From assembly GCF_900113455.1 (NCBI RefSeq), contig NZ_FOPI01000006.1, forward strand, positions 1 to 64,000: a stretch of 64,000 nucleotides of DNA. Direction: 5' to 3'. Numbering within the stretch: the stretch's first letter is position 1; every line of letters begins with the position of its first letter. A program made the position numbers and the translations under genes. Positions 20,031 through 28,834 of this stretch are shown in pieces. The notes beneath the pieces are model-generated. The model had not been told where the DNA came from. It saw only the letters and a program-made list of their open reading frames with translations, and ran no database searches. The stretch is from Ligilactobacillus ruminis DSM 20403 = NBRC 102161 (lineage in GTDB: Bacteria; Bacillota; Bacilli; Lactobacillales; Lactobacillaceae).

Positions 20031-20100
20031 AACCTGAATTGTTATTTTTTTGCAGTAGTGCTTGCAACCACAAGTCTATTGTGATATGATAATTCAGGTT
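20031..20100 (+). repeat. 10-bp inverted repeat flanking the infA promoter
   Basis: AACCTGAATT and its exact reverse complement AATTCAGGTT stand 50 bases apart; the right arm touches the -10 box of the infA promoter. It may be the stem of an adk 3' structure or an operator pair. Confidence 0.5.
20062..20090 (+). promoter_or_regulatory. promoter of the infA-rpmJ-rpsM-rpsK-rpoA-rplQ run
   Basis: TTGCAA and TATGAT with exactly 17 bases between, the -10 extended by TGA just upstream. About 130 bases of leader follow before infA, in which GTGCAGTTTGCCC and GGAAATTGCCCTGC hint at secondary structure. Confidence 0.7.
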
Positions 20101-20229
20101 TATCTTTTCAATAGGTGCAGTTTGCCCAAATTTGGAAATTGCCCTGCGGAAAAAGGTGGGACTCCAAAAAAGCTTCTCACATTTTGACGTGTAAAGTTTT
20201 AAAACCAAAATTTAAGGAGGTACTTTTGC

Positions 20230-20448
20230 GTGGCGAAAGATGATGTGATTGAAATTGAGGGTACGATTAAAGAAACGTTGCCCAATGCGATGTTTAAAGT
20301 TGAACTCGAAAACGGACACGAGATTCTTGCTCACGTTTCTGGCAAGATTCGCATGCACTACATTCGTATTTTACCAGGTGACAGGGTTACGGTTGAAATG
20401 TCCCCTTACGATTTGACTAAGGGTCGCATTACCTATCGCTTTAAATAG
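20230..20448 (+). CDS. infA: translation initiation factor IF-1
   Basis: 72 residues, GTG start behind [27 protein letters not shown] and [19 protein letters not shown] form the S1-like OB fold that occupies the A site during initiation. The position between adk and rpmJ is standard. Confidence 0.97.
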   Translation: MAKDDVIEIEGTIKETLPNAMFKVELENGHEILAHVSGKIRMHYIRILPGDRVTVEMSPYDLTKGRITYRFK

Positions 20449-20482
20449 ATTGTACTTCGAAACTATTCAGGAGGTATGATTA

Positions 20483-20596
20483 ATGAAAGTAAGACCATCA
20501 GTTAAACCGATGTGCGAACATTGCAAAGTAATCAAGCGCAAGGGTCGCGTTATGGTTATTTGTGACAATCCTAAGCACAAACAACGTCAAGGCTAA
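20483..20596 (+). CDS. rpmJ: 50S ribosomal protein L36
   Basis: Only 37 codons. [20 protein letters not shown], then a Cys and a His nearer the end, give the Cys3-His zinc ribbon of L36. AGGAGG lies 8-9 bases upstream of the ATG. Among the last proteins to join the large subunit. Confidence 0.96.
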   Translation: MKVRPSVKPMCEHCKVIKRKGRVMVICDNPKHKQRQG

Positions 20597-20618
20597 TAAT
20601 TTAAGGAGGTGAAAATAA

Positions 20619-20984
20619 ATGGCTCGTATTGCAGGTGTCGATTTACCACGTGACAAGCGTATCGTAATCGGCTTAACATACATCTACGGTATCGGTGATA
20701 CTACTGCTAAGAATATCCTGGCAGAAGCAGGTGTTTCAGAAGATGTTCGTGTTCGTGATTTGACTTCTGATCAAGAAGACAAGATCCGTGCAGTTGTTGA
20801 CAACTACAAGGTAGAAGGTGACCTTCGTCGTGAAGTATCCCTCAACATCAAGCGTCTTTCTGAAATCGGCTCATACCGCGGCCTTCGCCATCGTCGTCAT
20901 TTGCCATCTCGTGGACAAAACACGAAGAACAATGCACGTACATGCAAAGGTCCTAAGGTAACTATTGCCGGTAAGAAGAAATAA
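20619..20984 (+). CDS. rpsM: 30S ribosomal protein S13
   Basis: 121 residues; [20 protein letters not shown], the helix-two-turn-helix and the end [20 protein letters not shown] are S13. It forms head-to-body bridges and contacts the P-site tRNA. Confidence 0.98.
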   Translation: MARIAGVDLPRDKRIVIGLTYIYGIGDTTAKNILAEAGVSEDVRVRDLTSDQEDKIRAVVDNYKVEGDLRREVSLNIKRLSEIGSYRGLRHRRHLPSRGQNTKNNARTCKGPKVTIAGKKK

Positions 20985-21010
20985 TCTAGAGTAAGGAGGT
21001 TAGCTATTTC

Positions 21011-21397
21011 ATGGCAGTAAAGAAAGCTCGCAAGCGCCGTGTCAAGAAGAATATCGAAAGCGGTGTTGCACATATTCATTCCACATTCAATAACACACTT
21101 GTTATGATCACAGACGTTCATGGTAACGCTGTTGCATGGTCATCTGCAGGTGCATTAGGCTTCAAGGGTTCACGTAAGTCCACGCCGTTTGCCGCACAAA
21201 TGGCAGCTGAAGCAGCTGCTAAGGGCGCAATGGATCATGGTATGAAGAACGTTGAAGTCGCAGTCAAAGGTCCTGGTTCCGGTCGTGAAGCAGCAATTCG
21301 TGCGCTTCAAGCAACAGGTCTTGAAGTTACATCTATCAAGGATGTTACACCAGTGCCTCATAACGGATGCCGTCCTCCAAAACGCCGTCGTGTTTAA
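21011..21397 (+). CDS. rpsK: 30S ribosomal protein S11
   Basis: 128 residues; [16 protein letters not shown] near residue 22 and the C-terminal [18 protein letters not shown] are diagnostic. Lies on the 30S platform near the Shine-Dalgarno helix. Confidence 0.98.
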   Translation: MAVKKARKRRVKKNIESGVAHIHSTFNNTLVMITDVHGNAVAWSSAGALGFKGSRKSTPFAAQMAAEAAAKGAMDHGMKNVEVAVKGPGSGREAAIRALQATGLEVTSIKDVTPVPHNGCRPPKRRRV

Positions 21398-21482
21398 TGT
21401 GGATCAGTATTCATTTTGAGGGTACACTTCATAATGTTTTCGCCAGATTACACGTTACGTTTTGAAAGGGGTAAAGATAAGA

Positions 21483-22427
21483 ATGATCGAATTTGAAAAA
21501 CCAAAAATTCACAAAATTGAAGAAAGCAATAACCATGGCAAGTTTGTCATTGAACCGCTTGAACGTGGCTATGGTACGACATTAGGCAATTCGCTTCGTC
21601 GTATTCTGCTTTCTTCATTACCAGGTGCTGCTATCACAGACGTTCAAATTGATGGCGTTTTGCACGAATTCTCCACTGTAAAAGGTGTGCTTGAAGACGT
21701 GACTGAAATCATTTTGAATCTCAAGAAAGTTGCATTGAAACTCAACTCCGAAGAACCACAATCATTGGAATTCGATATTGTTGGACCTAAGGAAGTTACT
21801 GCCGGCGATATCAGCACGAACAGCGATGTTGAAATCCTCAATCCGGATCTTTACATCTGCACGGTTGCTGATGGTGCTTCATTCCATGCACGGATGACTG
21901 CAAACAAAGGTCGTGGCTACGTTTCCGCAAACGAAAACAAGGCTAAGGCAGATGATATGCCAATCGGCGTATTAGCAATCGACTCGATTTATACCCCGAT
22001 CGAACGTGTCAACTACCAAGTAGAAAAAACACGTGTTGGTCAAAAAAATGATTATGACAAATTAACATTAGACGTATGGACTAACGGCTCAATCACGCCT
22101 AGCGAAGCAATTAGTCTGTCCGCTAAGATCTTAACGGAGCATTTGGCGTTATTCGTTAATTTGACAGATGAAGCTAAGAATGCTGAAATCATGGTCGAAA
22201 AAGAAGAAACGCACAAAGAAAAAATGCTCGAAATGACAATTGAGGAACTCGATTTGTCCGTTCGTTCATACAACTGTTTGAAGCGTGCAAGCATCAATAC
22301 CGTGCAGGCTTTGACAAACAAGTCTGAATCTGACATGATGAAGGTTCGTAATTTGGGCCGCAAGTCATTGGAAGAAGTCAAGGCTAAGTTGGCAGATCTT
22401 GGTTTATCATTACGTCATGATGACTAA
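21483..22427 (+). CDS. rpoA: RNA polymerase alpha subunit
   Basis: 314 residues from ATG 21483, because the protein then starts [14 protein letters not shown] as in other Firmicutes; GAAAGGGG is somewhat far (11 bases) but in reach. N-terminal dimer domain with [21 protein letters not shown], and a C-terminal domain with [14 protein letters not shown] and [15 protein letters not shown] that binds UP elements and activators. Confidence 0.98.
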   Translation: MIEFEKPKIHKIEESNNHGKFVIEPLERGYGTTLGNSLRRILLSSLPGAAITDVQIDGVLHEFSTVKGVLEDVTEIILNLKKVALKLNSEEPQSLEFDIVGPKEVTAGDISTNSDVEILNPDLYICTVADGASFHARMTANKGRGYVSANENKAKADDMPIGVLAIDSIYTPIERVNYQVEKTRVGQKNDYDKLTLDVWTNGSITPSEAISLSAKILTEHLALFVNLTDEAKNAEIMVEKEETHKEKMLEMTIEELDLSVRSYNCLKRASINTVQALTNKSESDMMKVRNLGRKSLEEVKAKLADLGLSLRHDD

Positions 22428-22457
22428 TATTTTTTAATTAAGGGAGGGAATCTGTTC

Positions 22458-22841
22458 ATGGCTTACCGCAAATTAGGACGCACAAGCGCACACCGCAAAT
22501 CAATGTTACGCAACTTGACAACTGATTTGATCGTTAATGGTCGTATTGTCACAACAGAAACTCGTGCTAAAGAAGTACGCAAGTTTGCTGACAAGATGAT
22601 CACATTAGGCAAGAAGGGCGATCTCGCTTCACGTCGTCGTGCAGCTGCATTCATGATGGATGTTATTGCAGACGTTAAGGAAGAAGAAGACAAGGTCGTT
22701 GCTCAAACTGCTTTGCAAAAACTTTTTGACGATGTTGCACCTCGTTTCGAAAACCGTAACGGTGGTTACACACGCATCATCAAGATGGATGCTCGCCGCG
22801 GCGATGCTGCAAAGATGGCTGTGCTTGAATTAGTTGACTAA
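22458..22841 (+). CDS. rplQ: 50S ribosomal protein L17
   Basis: 127 residues; [20 protein letters not shown] and the end [18 protein letters not shown] are L17. Last protein gene of the run; a structured RNA follows 28 bases behind. Confidence 0.98.
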   Translation: MAYRKLGRTSAHRKSMLRNLTTDLIVNGRIVTTETRAKEVRKFADKMITLGKKGDLASRRRAAAFMMDVIADVKEEEDKVVAQTALQKLFDDVAPRFENRNGGYTRIIKMDARRGDAAKMAVLELVD

Positions 22842-22868
22842 TTCAATAGCAATCGAATAAAAAAATTG

Positions 22869-22982
22869 TCACTTTTACAATGATAACTGGGCGTTACGAT
22901 GTTGGGTTAAAATCCGAGTCTAGTCCTAAGTAGCAGGTTGCGGAACCTGTGAAACCTTCATTGTAAAAAGTGATTTTTTTTT
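22869..22982 (+). ncRNA. L17 downstream element (L17DE)-like RNA with terminator
   Basis: TCACTTTTACAATG and CATTGTAAAAAGTGA close the whole 110-base element; inside is at least one clear hairpin (CAGGTT-GCGG-AACCTG). A run of nine T follows the closing arm, so it also ends the transcript. Position directly behind rplQ and the overall form fit the L17DE motif known from lactic acid bacteria and Listeria. A covariance search (Rfam L17DE) would settle it. Confidence 0.7.
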
Positions 22983-23143
22983 GGCTTGAAGATGACGTCC
23001 AAGCCTTTTTTAGTTGTGTTTGGTTCATGTAGGAAAGTTGGTTTTTTATCGTGAGTTTTTCTAGTAAACTTCAAATAATTTTTGTACAATGAAACATAAT
23101 ATTGCCAATTCTCTATTGTTTTGTACGAAAGGAACGAATAATT

Positions 23144-23170
23144 TTGTTATTCTTGAAAATGTTTAAATGA
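23144..23170 (+). CDS. possible 8-codon leader ORF
   Basis: AAAGGAA at 23128-23134 is well placed (9 bases) for TTG 23144, which opens MLFLKMFK and then a TGA that overlaps the ATG of the next gene. The next gene has no ribosome site of its own, so a coupled mini-cistron is a fair reading, though the TTG start is uncertain. Confidence 0.3.
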   Translation: MLFLKMFK

Positions 23171-24318
23171 AAATCAAAATTTGGCGCGGGATGACGATCA
23201 TATTGGCAAGTTTTTGGAGCGTTTTCCTGTTCTTTAATGCATATATATACAAGACCAAACTCTATGAATCGAAATTTTCCATGATTTATGCAATTGCCGG
23301 GATTTTTGCGATGCTTTTTTATCTATGGCAGATTACCGTCTTGGTGATGCCTGAAAAAAGCTTCGACAGCTGGAACGAGTGGATACATAGTCTGCTTTTG
23401 AGAAATTTATTTGAAACCGCGTCGTGGCTGATGCTTTCGATAAGTTCGCTGCTCTATTTCATGACTGAAGAAAATTTTTTAAGCGGTGCGCTGCTACTTT
23501 TGTGTCTCGTTTTGGTCTGGGGATGCGGGGCTTGTCTGACATGGCTTCTTTTAAAGAAAGATTCCGGCCATGAACAAAAAGAACGCTCATTTGAAGCCGT
23601 TTCTTCGCGTCTGGAGAAAAACGTTCATTACGTTGTTGATTCGACTGTTGAGAAATTTGTCGAAAATGAAATCATCGTTCATTTTAATGCCTGCTTACGT
23701 CGAAGCATTTTGGCACTGGTGCTGACAAGCATTGTTTTGATCGTCAGCGTTTGCGATTTTGATTGGAACAGCTTGGTTTTTGCCGGCGCCTGCGTTTTTT
23801 TTGCACTGTATCTTGTGACAGGAAAGATTTCTTACCGATCAAAGGTTGCCAAACGGCGCAAACAGGCGGTATACCTTTTGTCGGCAGCACAATTGCTCGG
23901 TATTTACAAGACGATCATCTCGCTGGCTGATACCAGAATCTTGGATTTCAGGCCGATTGACGAGCTTCAGATCGCGTATTGCCTTTTCAGGGTCGAAACT
24001 TTTGATGAGTGCATGGCCTACATGGATACGATCTCTTCTGAAAAATACAGTACCGAACTCGAATATTTGCGGCTGTCATGCAATGTCGGCCTGCATCGGC
24101 GCGACCGTGCGCTTGCGCTCTTTGCTGATCTGCAGGAAAAAATCGCACGGATGAATCAAAAGAAAGCTCACGATTACAGACTGGGACTGACTTTTTTGAG
24201 CACGATTCTTTGGCGAAGATATGATCAGGCGCAGTTTGAATTGAATGCCTACAAGCCATGCATTACCGAAGAAGAAGAAACTTTTTATCAGGCCTGGATC
24301 GATGAACAGGCAATCTAG
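23167..24318 (+). CDS. unknown membrane protein with helical C-terminal domain
   Basis: 383 residues, not recognised. About four hydrophobic helices lie in 1-130 (around 8-25, 37-60, 80-97 and 105-127), two more in about 178-220. The last ~140 residues are soluble and helical, with Tyr/Leu/Ala spacing (CLFRVETFDECMAYMD, LRLSCNVGLHRRDRALAL) that recalls TPR-like pairs. The ATG has no good Shine-Dalgarno and overlaps the stop of a tiny upstream frame. It is inserted between the L17 element and the ECF genes, which are adjacent in many lactobacilli. Function unknown. Confidence 0.6.
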   Translation: MKIKIWRGMTIILASFWSVFLFFNAYIYKTKLYESKFSMIYAIAGIFAMLFYLWQITVLVMPEKSFDSWNEWIHSLLLRNLFETASWLMLSISSLLYFMTEENFLSGALLLLCLVLVWGCGACLTWLLLKKDSGHEQKERSFEAVSSRLEKNVHYVVDSTVEKFVENEIIVHFNACLRRSILALVLTSIVLIVSVCDFDWNSLVFAGACVFFALYLVTGKISYRSKVAKRRKQAVYLLSAAQLLGIYKTIISLADTRILDFRPIDELQIAYCLFRVETFDECMAYMDTISSEKYSTELEYLRLSCNVGLHRRDRALALFADLQEKIARMNQKKAHDYRLGLTFLSTILWRRYDQAQFELNAYKPCITEEEETFYQAWIDEQAI

Positions 24319-24323
24319 AAATC

Positions 24324-24369
24324 GTCGTGTCCGCAAGTTGACAATTTGCGACACGGCTTTTTTTTTTGT
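24324..24369 (+). terminator. terminator before the ECF genes
   Basis: GTCGTGTCCGCAA and TTTGCGACACGGC pair imperfectly, followed by a run of about 11 T. Confidence 0.75.
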
Positions 24370-24375
24370 AAAATG

Positions 24376-24384
24376 TGGTATGAT
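24376..24384 (+). promoter_or_regulatory. extended -10 upstream of ecfA1
   Basis: TGGTATGAT lies behind the terminator, 32 bases before the TTG start. No convincing -35 is present; the TGG extension may compensate. Confidence 0.4.
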
Positions 24385-24415
24385 ATTTTTAACATGATGA
24401 GAGCGGGGAAACAGA

Positions 24416-25255
24416 TTGAGCTCAATAATTAAAATTAAAAATCTGACATTTTCATATTCAGCTGAAGAGGAAAGAAAAACACTGGATAACGTTAATTTAG
24501 AAATTGAAGCAGGCCAATGGGTCGCACTGATCGGCCACAACGGAAGCGGCAAGTCGACCTTGGCACGGTGCATTGACGGCCTGCTCATGCCTGAATCCGG
24601 GTCGATTGAAGTCGACGGACTGCATTTGACGGAAGAAACCGTCTGGGACGTCAGAGAACGCATCGGCATGGTTTTCCAAAATCCCGACAACCAGTTCGTT
24701 GGCGCGGACGTTGAAGGAGACGTGGCATTTGGCATGGAGAACAGGGGGATTCCGCGCTCAGAAATGCAAAAGCGCGTCAAAGAAGTTTTGGAAGCAGTCG
24801 ATATGACCGCATTTGCAAAACACGAGCCCGTGCGTCTTTCAGGAGGGCAAAAGCAGCGCGTGGCGATTGCCGGCGTTCTGGCCGTCAGACCGAAGATCAT
24901 TATTTTTGACGAATCGACAAGCATGCTGGATCCGGAAGGAAAAAGAGACATCGTCGGACTGATGCGTCGGCTGAACGATGAGGAAAACTTTACCATTATT
25001 TCGATCACGCACGACATCGATGAAGCCAGCCTGGCCGATCGCGTCATTGTCTTGAACGACGGCAGGGTCATTGATGATGACGTTCCGGAAAAAATTTTTG
25101 CGAGCGGTGATCTGCTGACGAAAATCGGACTTGATCTGCCGTACCCCGAAGCGTTGAAAGAAGAGCTGAAAGAAAAAGGAATCGATGTTCCAAATGAATA
25201 TTTGGATGAAGAAGGGATGGTTGACTGGTTATGCCGATCCGCGTTGAAAAATTAA
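24416..25255 (+). CDS. ecfA1: energy-coupling factor transporter ATPase EcfA1
   Basis: 279 residues, TTG start behind GCGGGGAA. Walker A GHNGSGKST near residue 42, Q-loop NPDNQF, signature LSGGQKQRVAIAG near 140, and Walker B IIIFDESTSMLD. With EcfA2 and EcfT it powers vitamin uptake by exchangeable S components (riboflavin, folate, biotin and others). The Ser in DEST in place of the usual Pro of DEPT is a common EcfA1 variant. The next gene starts 25 bases before its end. Confidence 0.95.
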   Translation: MSSIIKIKNLTFSYSAEEERKTLDNVNLEIEAGQWVALIGHNGSGKSTLARCIDGLLMPESGSIEVDGLHLTEETVWDVRERIGMVFQNPDNQFVGADVEGDVAFGMENRGIPRSEMQKRVKEVLEAVDMTAFAKHEPVRLSGGQKQRVAIAGVLAVRPKIIIFDESTSMLDPEGKRDIVGLMRRLNDEENFTIISITHDIDEASLADRVIVLNDGRVIDDDVPEKIFASGDLLTKIGLDLPYPEALKEELKEKGIDVPNEYLDEEGMVDWLCRSALKN

Positions 25256-26097
25256 GCTACAGCTATCAGGCGGGCACGCCGATGGAACATAAGGCGCTGG
25301 AAGATGTTTCGCTTGAGATAACAGACGGAAGCTATACCGCCGTCATCGGCCACACCGGAAGCGGCAAGTCGACTCTGATGCAGCATTTGAACGGCTTGCT
25401 GAAGCCGACTGAAGGATTCCTGGAAATCAATGGACGTCAGATTACGCCGGAAACGCAAAACAAGGAGCTCGGCGATTTGAGAAAAGAAGTCGGGTTCGTT
25501 TTTCAGTTTCCTGAAGCGCAGCTGTTTGAAGAAACGGTCAAAAAAGATATTGCGTTTGCTCCGAAAAATTTCGGCAAGTCAGACGAGGAGGCAGAAGCAA
25601 TCGCAGTCAGGATGGCCAAAATGGTCGATCTTCCCGATGAGGTTTTGGACAAGTCTCCGTTTGAGCTTTCCGGAGGGCAGATGCGGCGCGTGGCGATTGC
25701 CGGCATTTTGGCAATGGAGCCGAAAATTTTGGTTCTGGACGAACCGACGGCAGGACTTGATCCCATGGGTCGTCTGGAAATGATGCGGCTTTTTTCAAGA
25801 CTTCACAAAAACGGGATGACGATCATTTTGGTAACGCACCAGATGAATGATGTCGCTGATTATGCCGACCATGCGCTGGTTTTGGAACATGGCAGACTGA
25901 TTGCCGATACGACGCCAAAAGCTTTATTTTCAAAACCTGAATGGCTCAGAGAACATCATCTCGATCTGCCTCAGACGACCAAGTTTGCCGAAAAACTGAT
26001 GGCAAGCGGGATGAAATTTGATTCTCTTCCGCTGACGAAAAAAGAATTGGCGCAGATCCTGGCGGACAGGATAAAAGGGGGTTCTGCAGATGAATAA
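25231..26097 (+). CDS. ecfA2: energy-coupling factor transporter ATPase EcfA2
   Basis: 288 residues; Walker A GHTGSGKST near residue 40, FQFPEAQLFEETV Q-loop region typical of EcfA2, signature ELSGGQMRRVAIAG, Walker B ILVLDEPTAGLDP. The C-terminal helical part binds the partner ATPase. Overlaps both neighbours, so subunit amounts are translationally linked. Confidence 0.95.
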   Translation: MPIRVEKLSYSYQAGTPMEHKALEDVSLEITDGSYTAVIGHTGSGKSTLMQHLNGLLKPTEGFLEINGRQITPETQNKELGDLRKEVGFVFQFPEAQLFEETVKKDIAFAPKNFGKSDEEAEAIAVRMAKMVDLPDEVLDKSPFELSGGQMRRVAIAGILAMEPKILVLDEPTAGLDPMGRLEMMRLFSRLHKNGMTIILVTHQMNDVADYADHALVLEHGRLIADTTPKALFSKPEWLREHHLDLPQTTKFAEKLMASGMKFDSLPLTKKELAQILADRIKGGSADE

Positions 26098-26887
26098 GCT
26101 TTTGCTTGGGCGCTACGTCAACGGTGATTCTTTGGTTCACCGAATGGATGCCAGAAGCAAGCTGGTGCTCAGTTTCTATTTTGTGGCAATCATCTTTTTG
26201 TGCAACAACTGGCAGACGTATCTGTTGCTTACGGCATTTGTCTTGATGTGCGTCAAGTTTTCCGACCTTGGCATCGGATTTTTCATCAAAGGCGTCAAGC
26301 CCTTGCTTGGTTTGATCGTTTTTACCGTGCTTTTGCAGGTGTTTTTCACAAGAGGCGGCCATGTCTATTGGTCTTTCGGTCCGCTGTCCCTGACGCATTT
26401 TGGGATTGTCAACGGCTTTTACGTCTTTTGTCGCTTCGTTTTGATCATTTTCATGTCGACGCTTTTGACGCTGACGACTGCGCCGCTTGAAATTTCCGAT
26501 GCGATCGAGTCGCTTTTGAAGCCGCTCAAGGCCATCAAGGTTCCGGTATACGAAATTTCCTTGATGCTTTCGATCGCATTGCGCTTTGTGCCGACTCTGA
26601 TGGACGAAACGGAAAAGATCATGAATGCGCAAAGATCGCGCGGCGTCAATTTTTCGGAAGGGACTCTGATGCAACGGATCAAGGCCGTGATTCCGCTGTT
26701 GATTCCGCTGTTCGTCAGTTCGTTCAACCGTGCGGAAGAACTTGCGACGGCAATGGAAGCACGCGGTTATCGCGGAGGTGAAGGCCGGACGAAATACAGA
26801 GTGCAGGTTTGGACCAAAATCGACACGATTGCGGTGATTTTATTTGCGATTGTGACGATTCTGCTATTTATTTTGAGGAAATTTTAA
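26090..26887 (+). CDS. ecfT: energy-coupling factor transporter transmembrane protein EcfT
   Basis: 265 residues with about five membrane helices in the first part, then two cytoplasmic coupling helices carrying AQRSRGVNF near residue 183 and [10 protein letters not shown] near 222, the two Ala-Arg-Gly motifs that dock into the ATPase grooves. Completes the ECF module; no S component is in the window. Its TAA shares one base with the truA start. Confidence 0.95.
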   Translation: MNKLLLGRYVNGDSLVHRMDARSKLVLSFYFVAIIFLCNNWQTYLLLTAFVLMCVKFSDLGIGFFIKGVKPLLGLIVFTVLLQVFFTRGGHVYWSFGPLSLTHFGIVNGFYVFCRFVLIIFMSTLLTLTTAPLEISDAIESLLKPLKAIKVPVYEISLMLSIALRFVPTLMDETEKIMNAQRSRGVNFSEGTLMQRIKAVIPLLIPLFVSSFNRAEELATAMEARGYRGGEGRTKYRVQVWTKIDTIAVILFAIVTILLFILRKF

Positions 26888-27639
26888 TGACTAGAAGATA
26901 CAAGATTACGCTTGCTTATGACGGCACCAATTTTGCCGGTTTTCAGGTACAGCCGAATCAAAGAACCGTGCAATCGGTACTTGAGGATGCCGTCAACAAG
27001 ATGAGCAAAAATTCTGATTACATCACGATTTACGGCTCCGGCAGAACGGATGCCGGCGTGCACGCTTTGGGACAGGTCGTGCATTTTGACTTTCCGCATG
27101 ACATTCCGGCAGAAGGAATGCTCAAGGGGCTGAATTCAATGCTTCCGCTCGACTGCGAGGTTGTCGGATGCGAAATCGTTCCAAACGACTTCCATGCTCG
27201 TTTTACGACGCATGGCAAGCGCTACATGTACCGTGTCAGTCGCGGGCGTTTTACGAACCCGTTCAAGCGTTTTTACACGGGTCACTACAAATATCCGTTG
27301 GACATTGAAAAAATCAAGGAAGCCATGCCCGATCTGGTGGGAACGCATGATTTTTCAAGTTTTGTTGCTTCCGGCAGCCAAACGAAAAATCACGTTCGCA
27401 CGATTTATGAGGCAACCGTCAGAGAAGACAAGGAAAACGACGAAATCATCTTTGAATTTTGTGGCAACGGCTTTTTGTACAACCAGGTCAGAATCATGGT
27501 GGCAACGCTGCTTGAAATCGGCAACGGCAAACGTCCCGTGCATGATTTTTTGAGATTGTACGAAGTCAAGGATCGAAATGAATGTCGCGAAACGGCGCCT
27601 GCCAGCGGACTGTATTTAAAAGAAGTCTATTATGACTAA
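26887..27639 (+). CDS. truA: tRNA pseudouridine(38-40) synthase TruA
   Basis: 250 residues from ATG 26887; longer readings extend into ecf[20 protein letters not shown] at the start and [15 protein letters not shown] near residue 53, which holds the catalytic Asp, define TruA. Modifies the anticodon stem-loop of several tRNAs. Placement between ecfT and rplM is the standard Firmicutes order. Confidence 0.97.
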   Translation: MTRRYKITLAYDGTNFAGFQVQPNQRTVQSVLEDAVNKMSKNSDYITIYGSGRTDAGVHALGQVVHFDFPHDIPAEGMLKGLNSMLPLDCEVVGCEIVPNDFHARFTTHGKRYMYRVSRGRFTNPFKRFYTGHYKYPLDIEKIKEAMPDLVGTHDFSSFVASGSQTKNHVRTIYEATVREDKENDEIIFEFCGNGFLYNQVRIMVATLLEIGNGKRPVHDFLRLYEVKDRNECRETAPASGLYLKEVYYD

Positions 27640-27680
27640 GGAAAAATTGCAGATTCTTTAAATTTTTAAGAGAAATCCAA

Positions 27681-27709
27681 TTGACTATATCGAAGAAAAA
27701 TCGTAATAT
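27681..27709 (+). promoter_or_regulatory. promoter of rplM-rpsI
   Basis: TTGACT and TAATAT separated by 17 bases, a near-consensus sigma-A site 86 bases before rplM. Confidence 0.75.
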
Positions 27710-27715
27710 AGTATT

Positions 27716-27794
27716 TGGTATTGTTTGCCCCACAGTAAGCCCCGTTAATCTTATTGTATGTCAAACATGTATACATCAAATGGAGGAAATTAAC
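27716..27794 (+). promoter_or_regulatory. rplM 5' leader, possible L13 leader RNA
   Basis: About 80 untranslated bases with a GCCCC / short complementary stretch and an AACATGTATACAT palindrome-like segment before the ribosome site. Firmicutes often carry an L13-binding autoregulatory leader here; the match was not computed. Confidence 0.3.
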
Positions 27795-28238
27795 GTGCGT
27801 ACAACATATATTGCAAAACCAGGCGAAGTAGAACGTAAGTGGTATGTCGTAGACGCAACAGACGTGCCTTTGGGCCGTTTGTCAGCTGTTGTGGCTTCCG
27901 TATTACGCGGTAAGAACAAACCAACATTTACACCAAATGTTGATACAGGCGATTACGTAGTCGTTGTCAATGCTGAAAAGGTTGCTTTGACAGGTCGTAA
28001 AGACAAGAACAAGATTTATTACCATCACTCAAACCATCCAGGTGGCTTGAAGGCTCGTACAGCTGGTGATTACCGTGAAAAGGATCCGGAAAAGCTTATC
28101 GCATTGTCCGTTAAGGGCATGCTTCCAAAGGGTTCCCTTGGCCGTCAACAAGCTAAGAAGCTTCATGTATACCGTGGCACAGATCACAAGCATGCAGCAC
28201 AAAACCCAGAAGTTTTGGATATCACTAACTTAATCTAA
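27795..28238 (+). CDS. rplM: 50S ribosomal protein L13
   Basis: 147 residues from GTG 27795 behind TGGAGGAAA; the frame can be read further up but only through the promoter. [20 protein letters not shown] and [18 protein letters not shown] are L13 signatures. Early assembly protein of the large subunit; transcribed with rpsI. Confidence 0.97.
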   Translation: MRTTYIAKPGEVERKWYVVDATDVPLGRLSAVVASVLRGKNKPTFTPNVDTGDYVVVVNAEKVALTGRKDKNKIYYHHSNHPGGLKARTAGDYREKDPEKLIALSVKGMLPKGSLGRQQAKKLHVYRGTDHKHAAQNPEVLDITNLI

Positions 28239-28256
28239 CCTAGGAGGAAAACGATT

Positions 28257-28649
28257 TTGGCACAAGTACAATATCGCGGCACAGGCCGTCGTAAAAACTC
28301 TGTCGCTCGTGTAATCTTAGTTCCTGGTACAGGCAAGATCACGATGAACGGCAAACCTGCAGAAGAATATGTTCCATTTGCAAACTTACGCGAAGTTATG
28401 GTACAACCATTTGCTGTTACGGAAACAAAAGGTCAATATGACGTTTTGGTAAACGTAAACGGCGGTGGTTTCTCCGGCCAAGCAGGCGCTACACGTCATG
28501 GTATCGCTCGTGCATTGCTCGAAGTTGACCCAGATTTCCGTGGCGTTCTCAAGCGTGCAGGTCTTTTGACACGTGATGCACGTATGAAAGAACGTAAGAA
28601 GCCAGGTCTTAAGAAAGCTCGTAAGGCTTCACAATTCTCCAAGCGTTAA
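28257..28649 (+). CDS. rpsI: 30S ribosomal protein S9
   Basis: 130 residues, TTG start behind [21 protein letters not shown] at the start and the basic tail [12 protein letters not shown] reaching the P-site tRNA anticodon. The last two codons, stop and terminator are repeated at 35565-35627 on the far side of an island, so the 3' end seems to have served as an integration site while keeping the protein intact. Confidence 0.98.
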   Translation: MAQVQYRGTGRRKNSVARVILVPGTGKITMNGKPAEEYVPFANLREVMVQPFAVTETKGQYDVLVNVNGGGFSGQAGATRHGIARALLEVDPDFRGVLKRAGLLTRDARMKERKKPGLKKARKASQFSKR

Positions 28650-28704
28650 TTTTCGATTATCGCAAGGAAAAAAGCACTCGCTCTATGGGGGCGGGTGCTT
28701 TTTT
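28641..28704 (+). repeat. island boundary direct repeat, left copy (att-like)
   Basis: From AAGCGTTAATTTTCG at the rpsI stop through the terminator T-run the sequence is the same as at 35565-35627 except for one A in an A-run. Such a repeat at a gene 3' end is what site-specific integration leaves. Confidence 0.75.
28674..28704 (+). terminator. terminator behind rpsI
   Basis: GCACTCGC and GCGGGTGC around a TCTATGGG loop, then six T. Lies within the left boundary repeat. Confidence 0.85.
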
Positions 28705-28834
28705 GCGTGGTGTAGGTCTGATTTTGCCTCAATAAGAGCTTCGTGATCAGATTTTTTTTGACGATGAAAAGTGCTATAATTTGTTTACTGGAATATGAAT
28801 GGAAAAATCAATAGTGATGGCGGGGTGTTGTCAT

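Noticed and set aside
22869-22982. tRNA or 6S RNA
   Set aside because: No cloverleaf or CCA end and no 6S-like central bubble; position behind rplQ and the closing stem fit L17DE better.
24076-25071. 331-codon minus-strand frame over the unknown membrane protein and ecfA1
   Set aside because: Shadow of two plus-strand genes, composed of low-complexity Ser/Leu/Pro text with no motif.
25946-26674. 242-codon minus-strand frame over ecfA2-ecfT
   Set aside because: Antisense to clear ECF genes; Gln/Arg/His-rich product typical of shadow frames.
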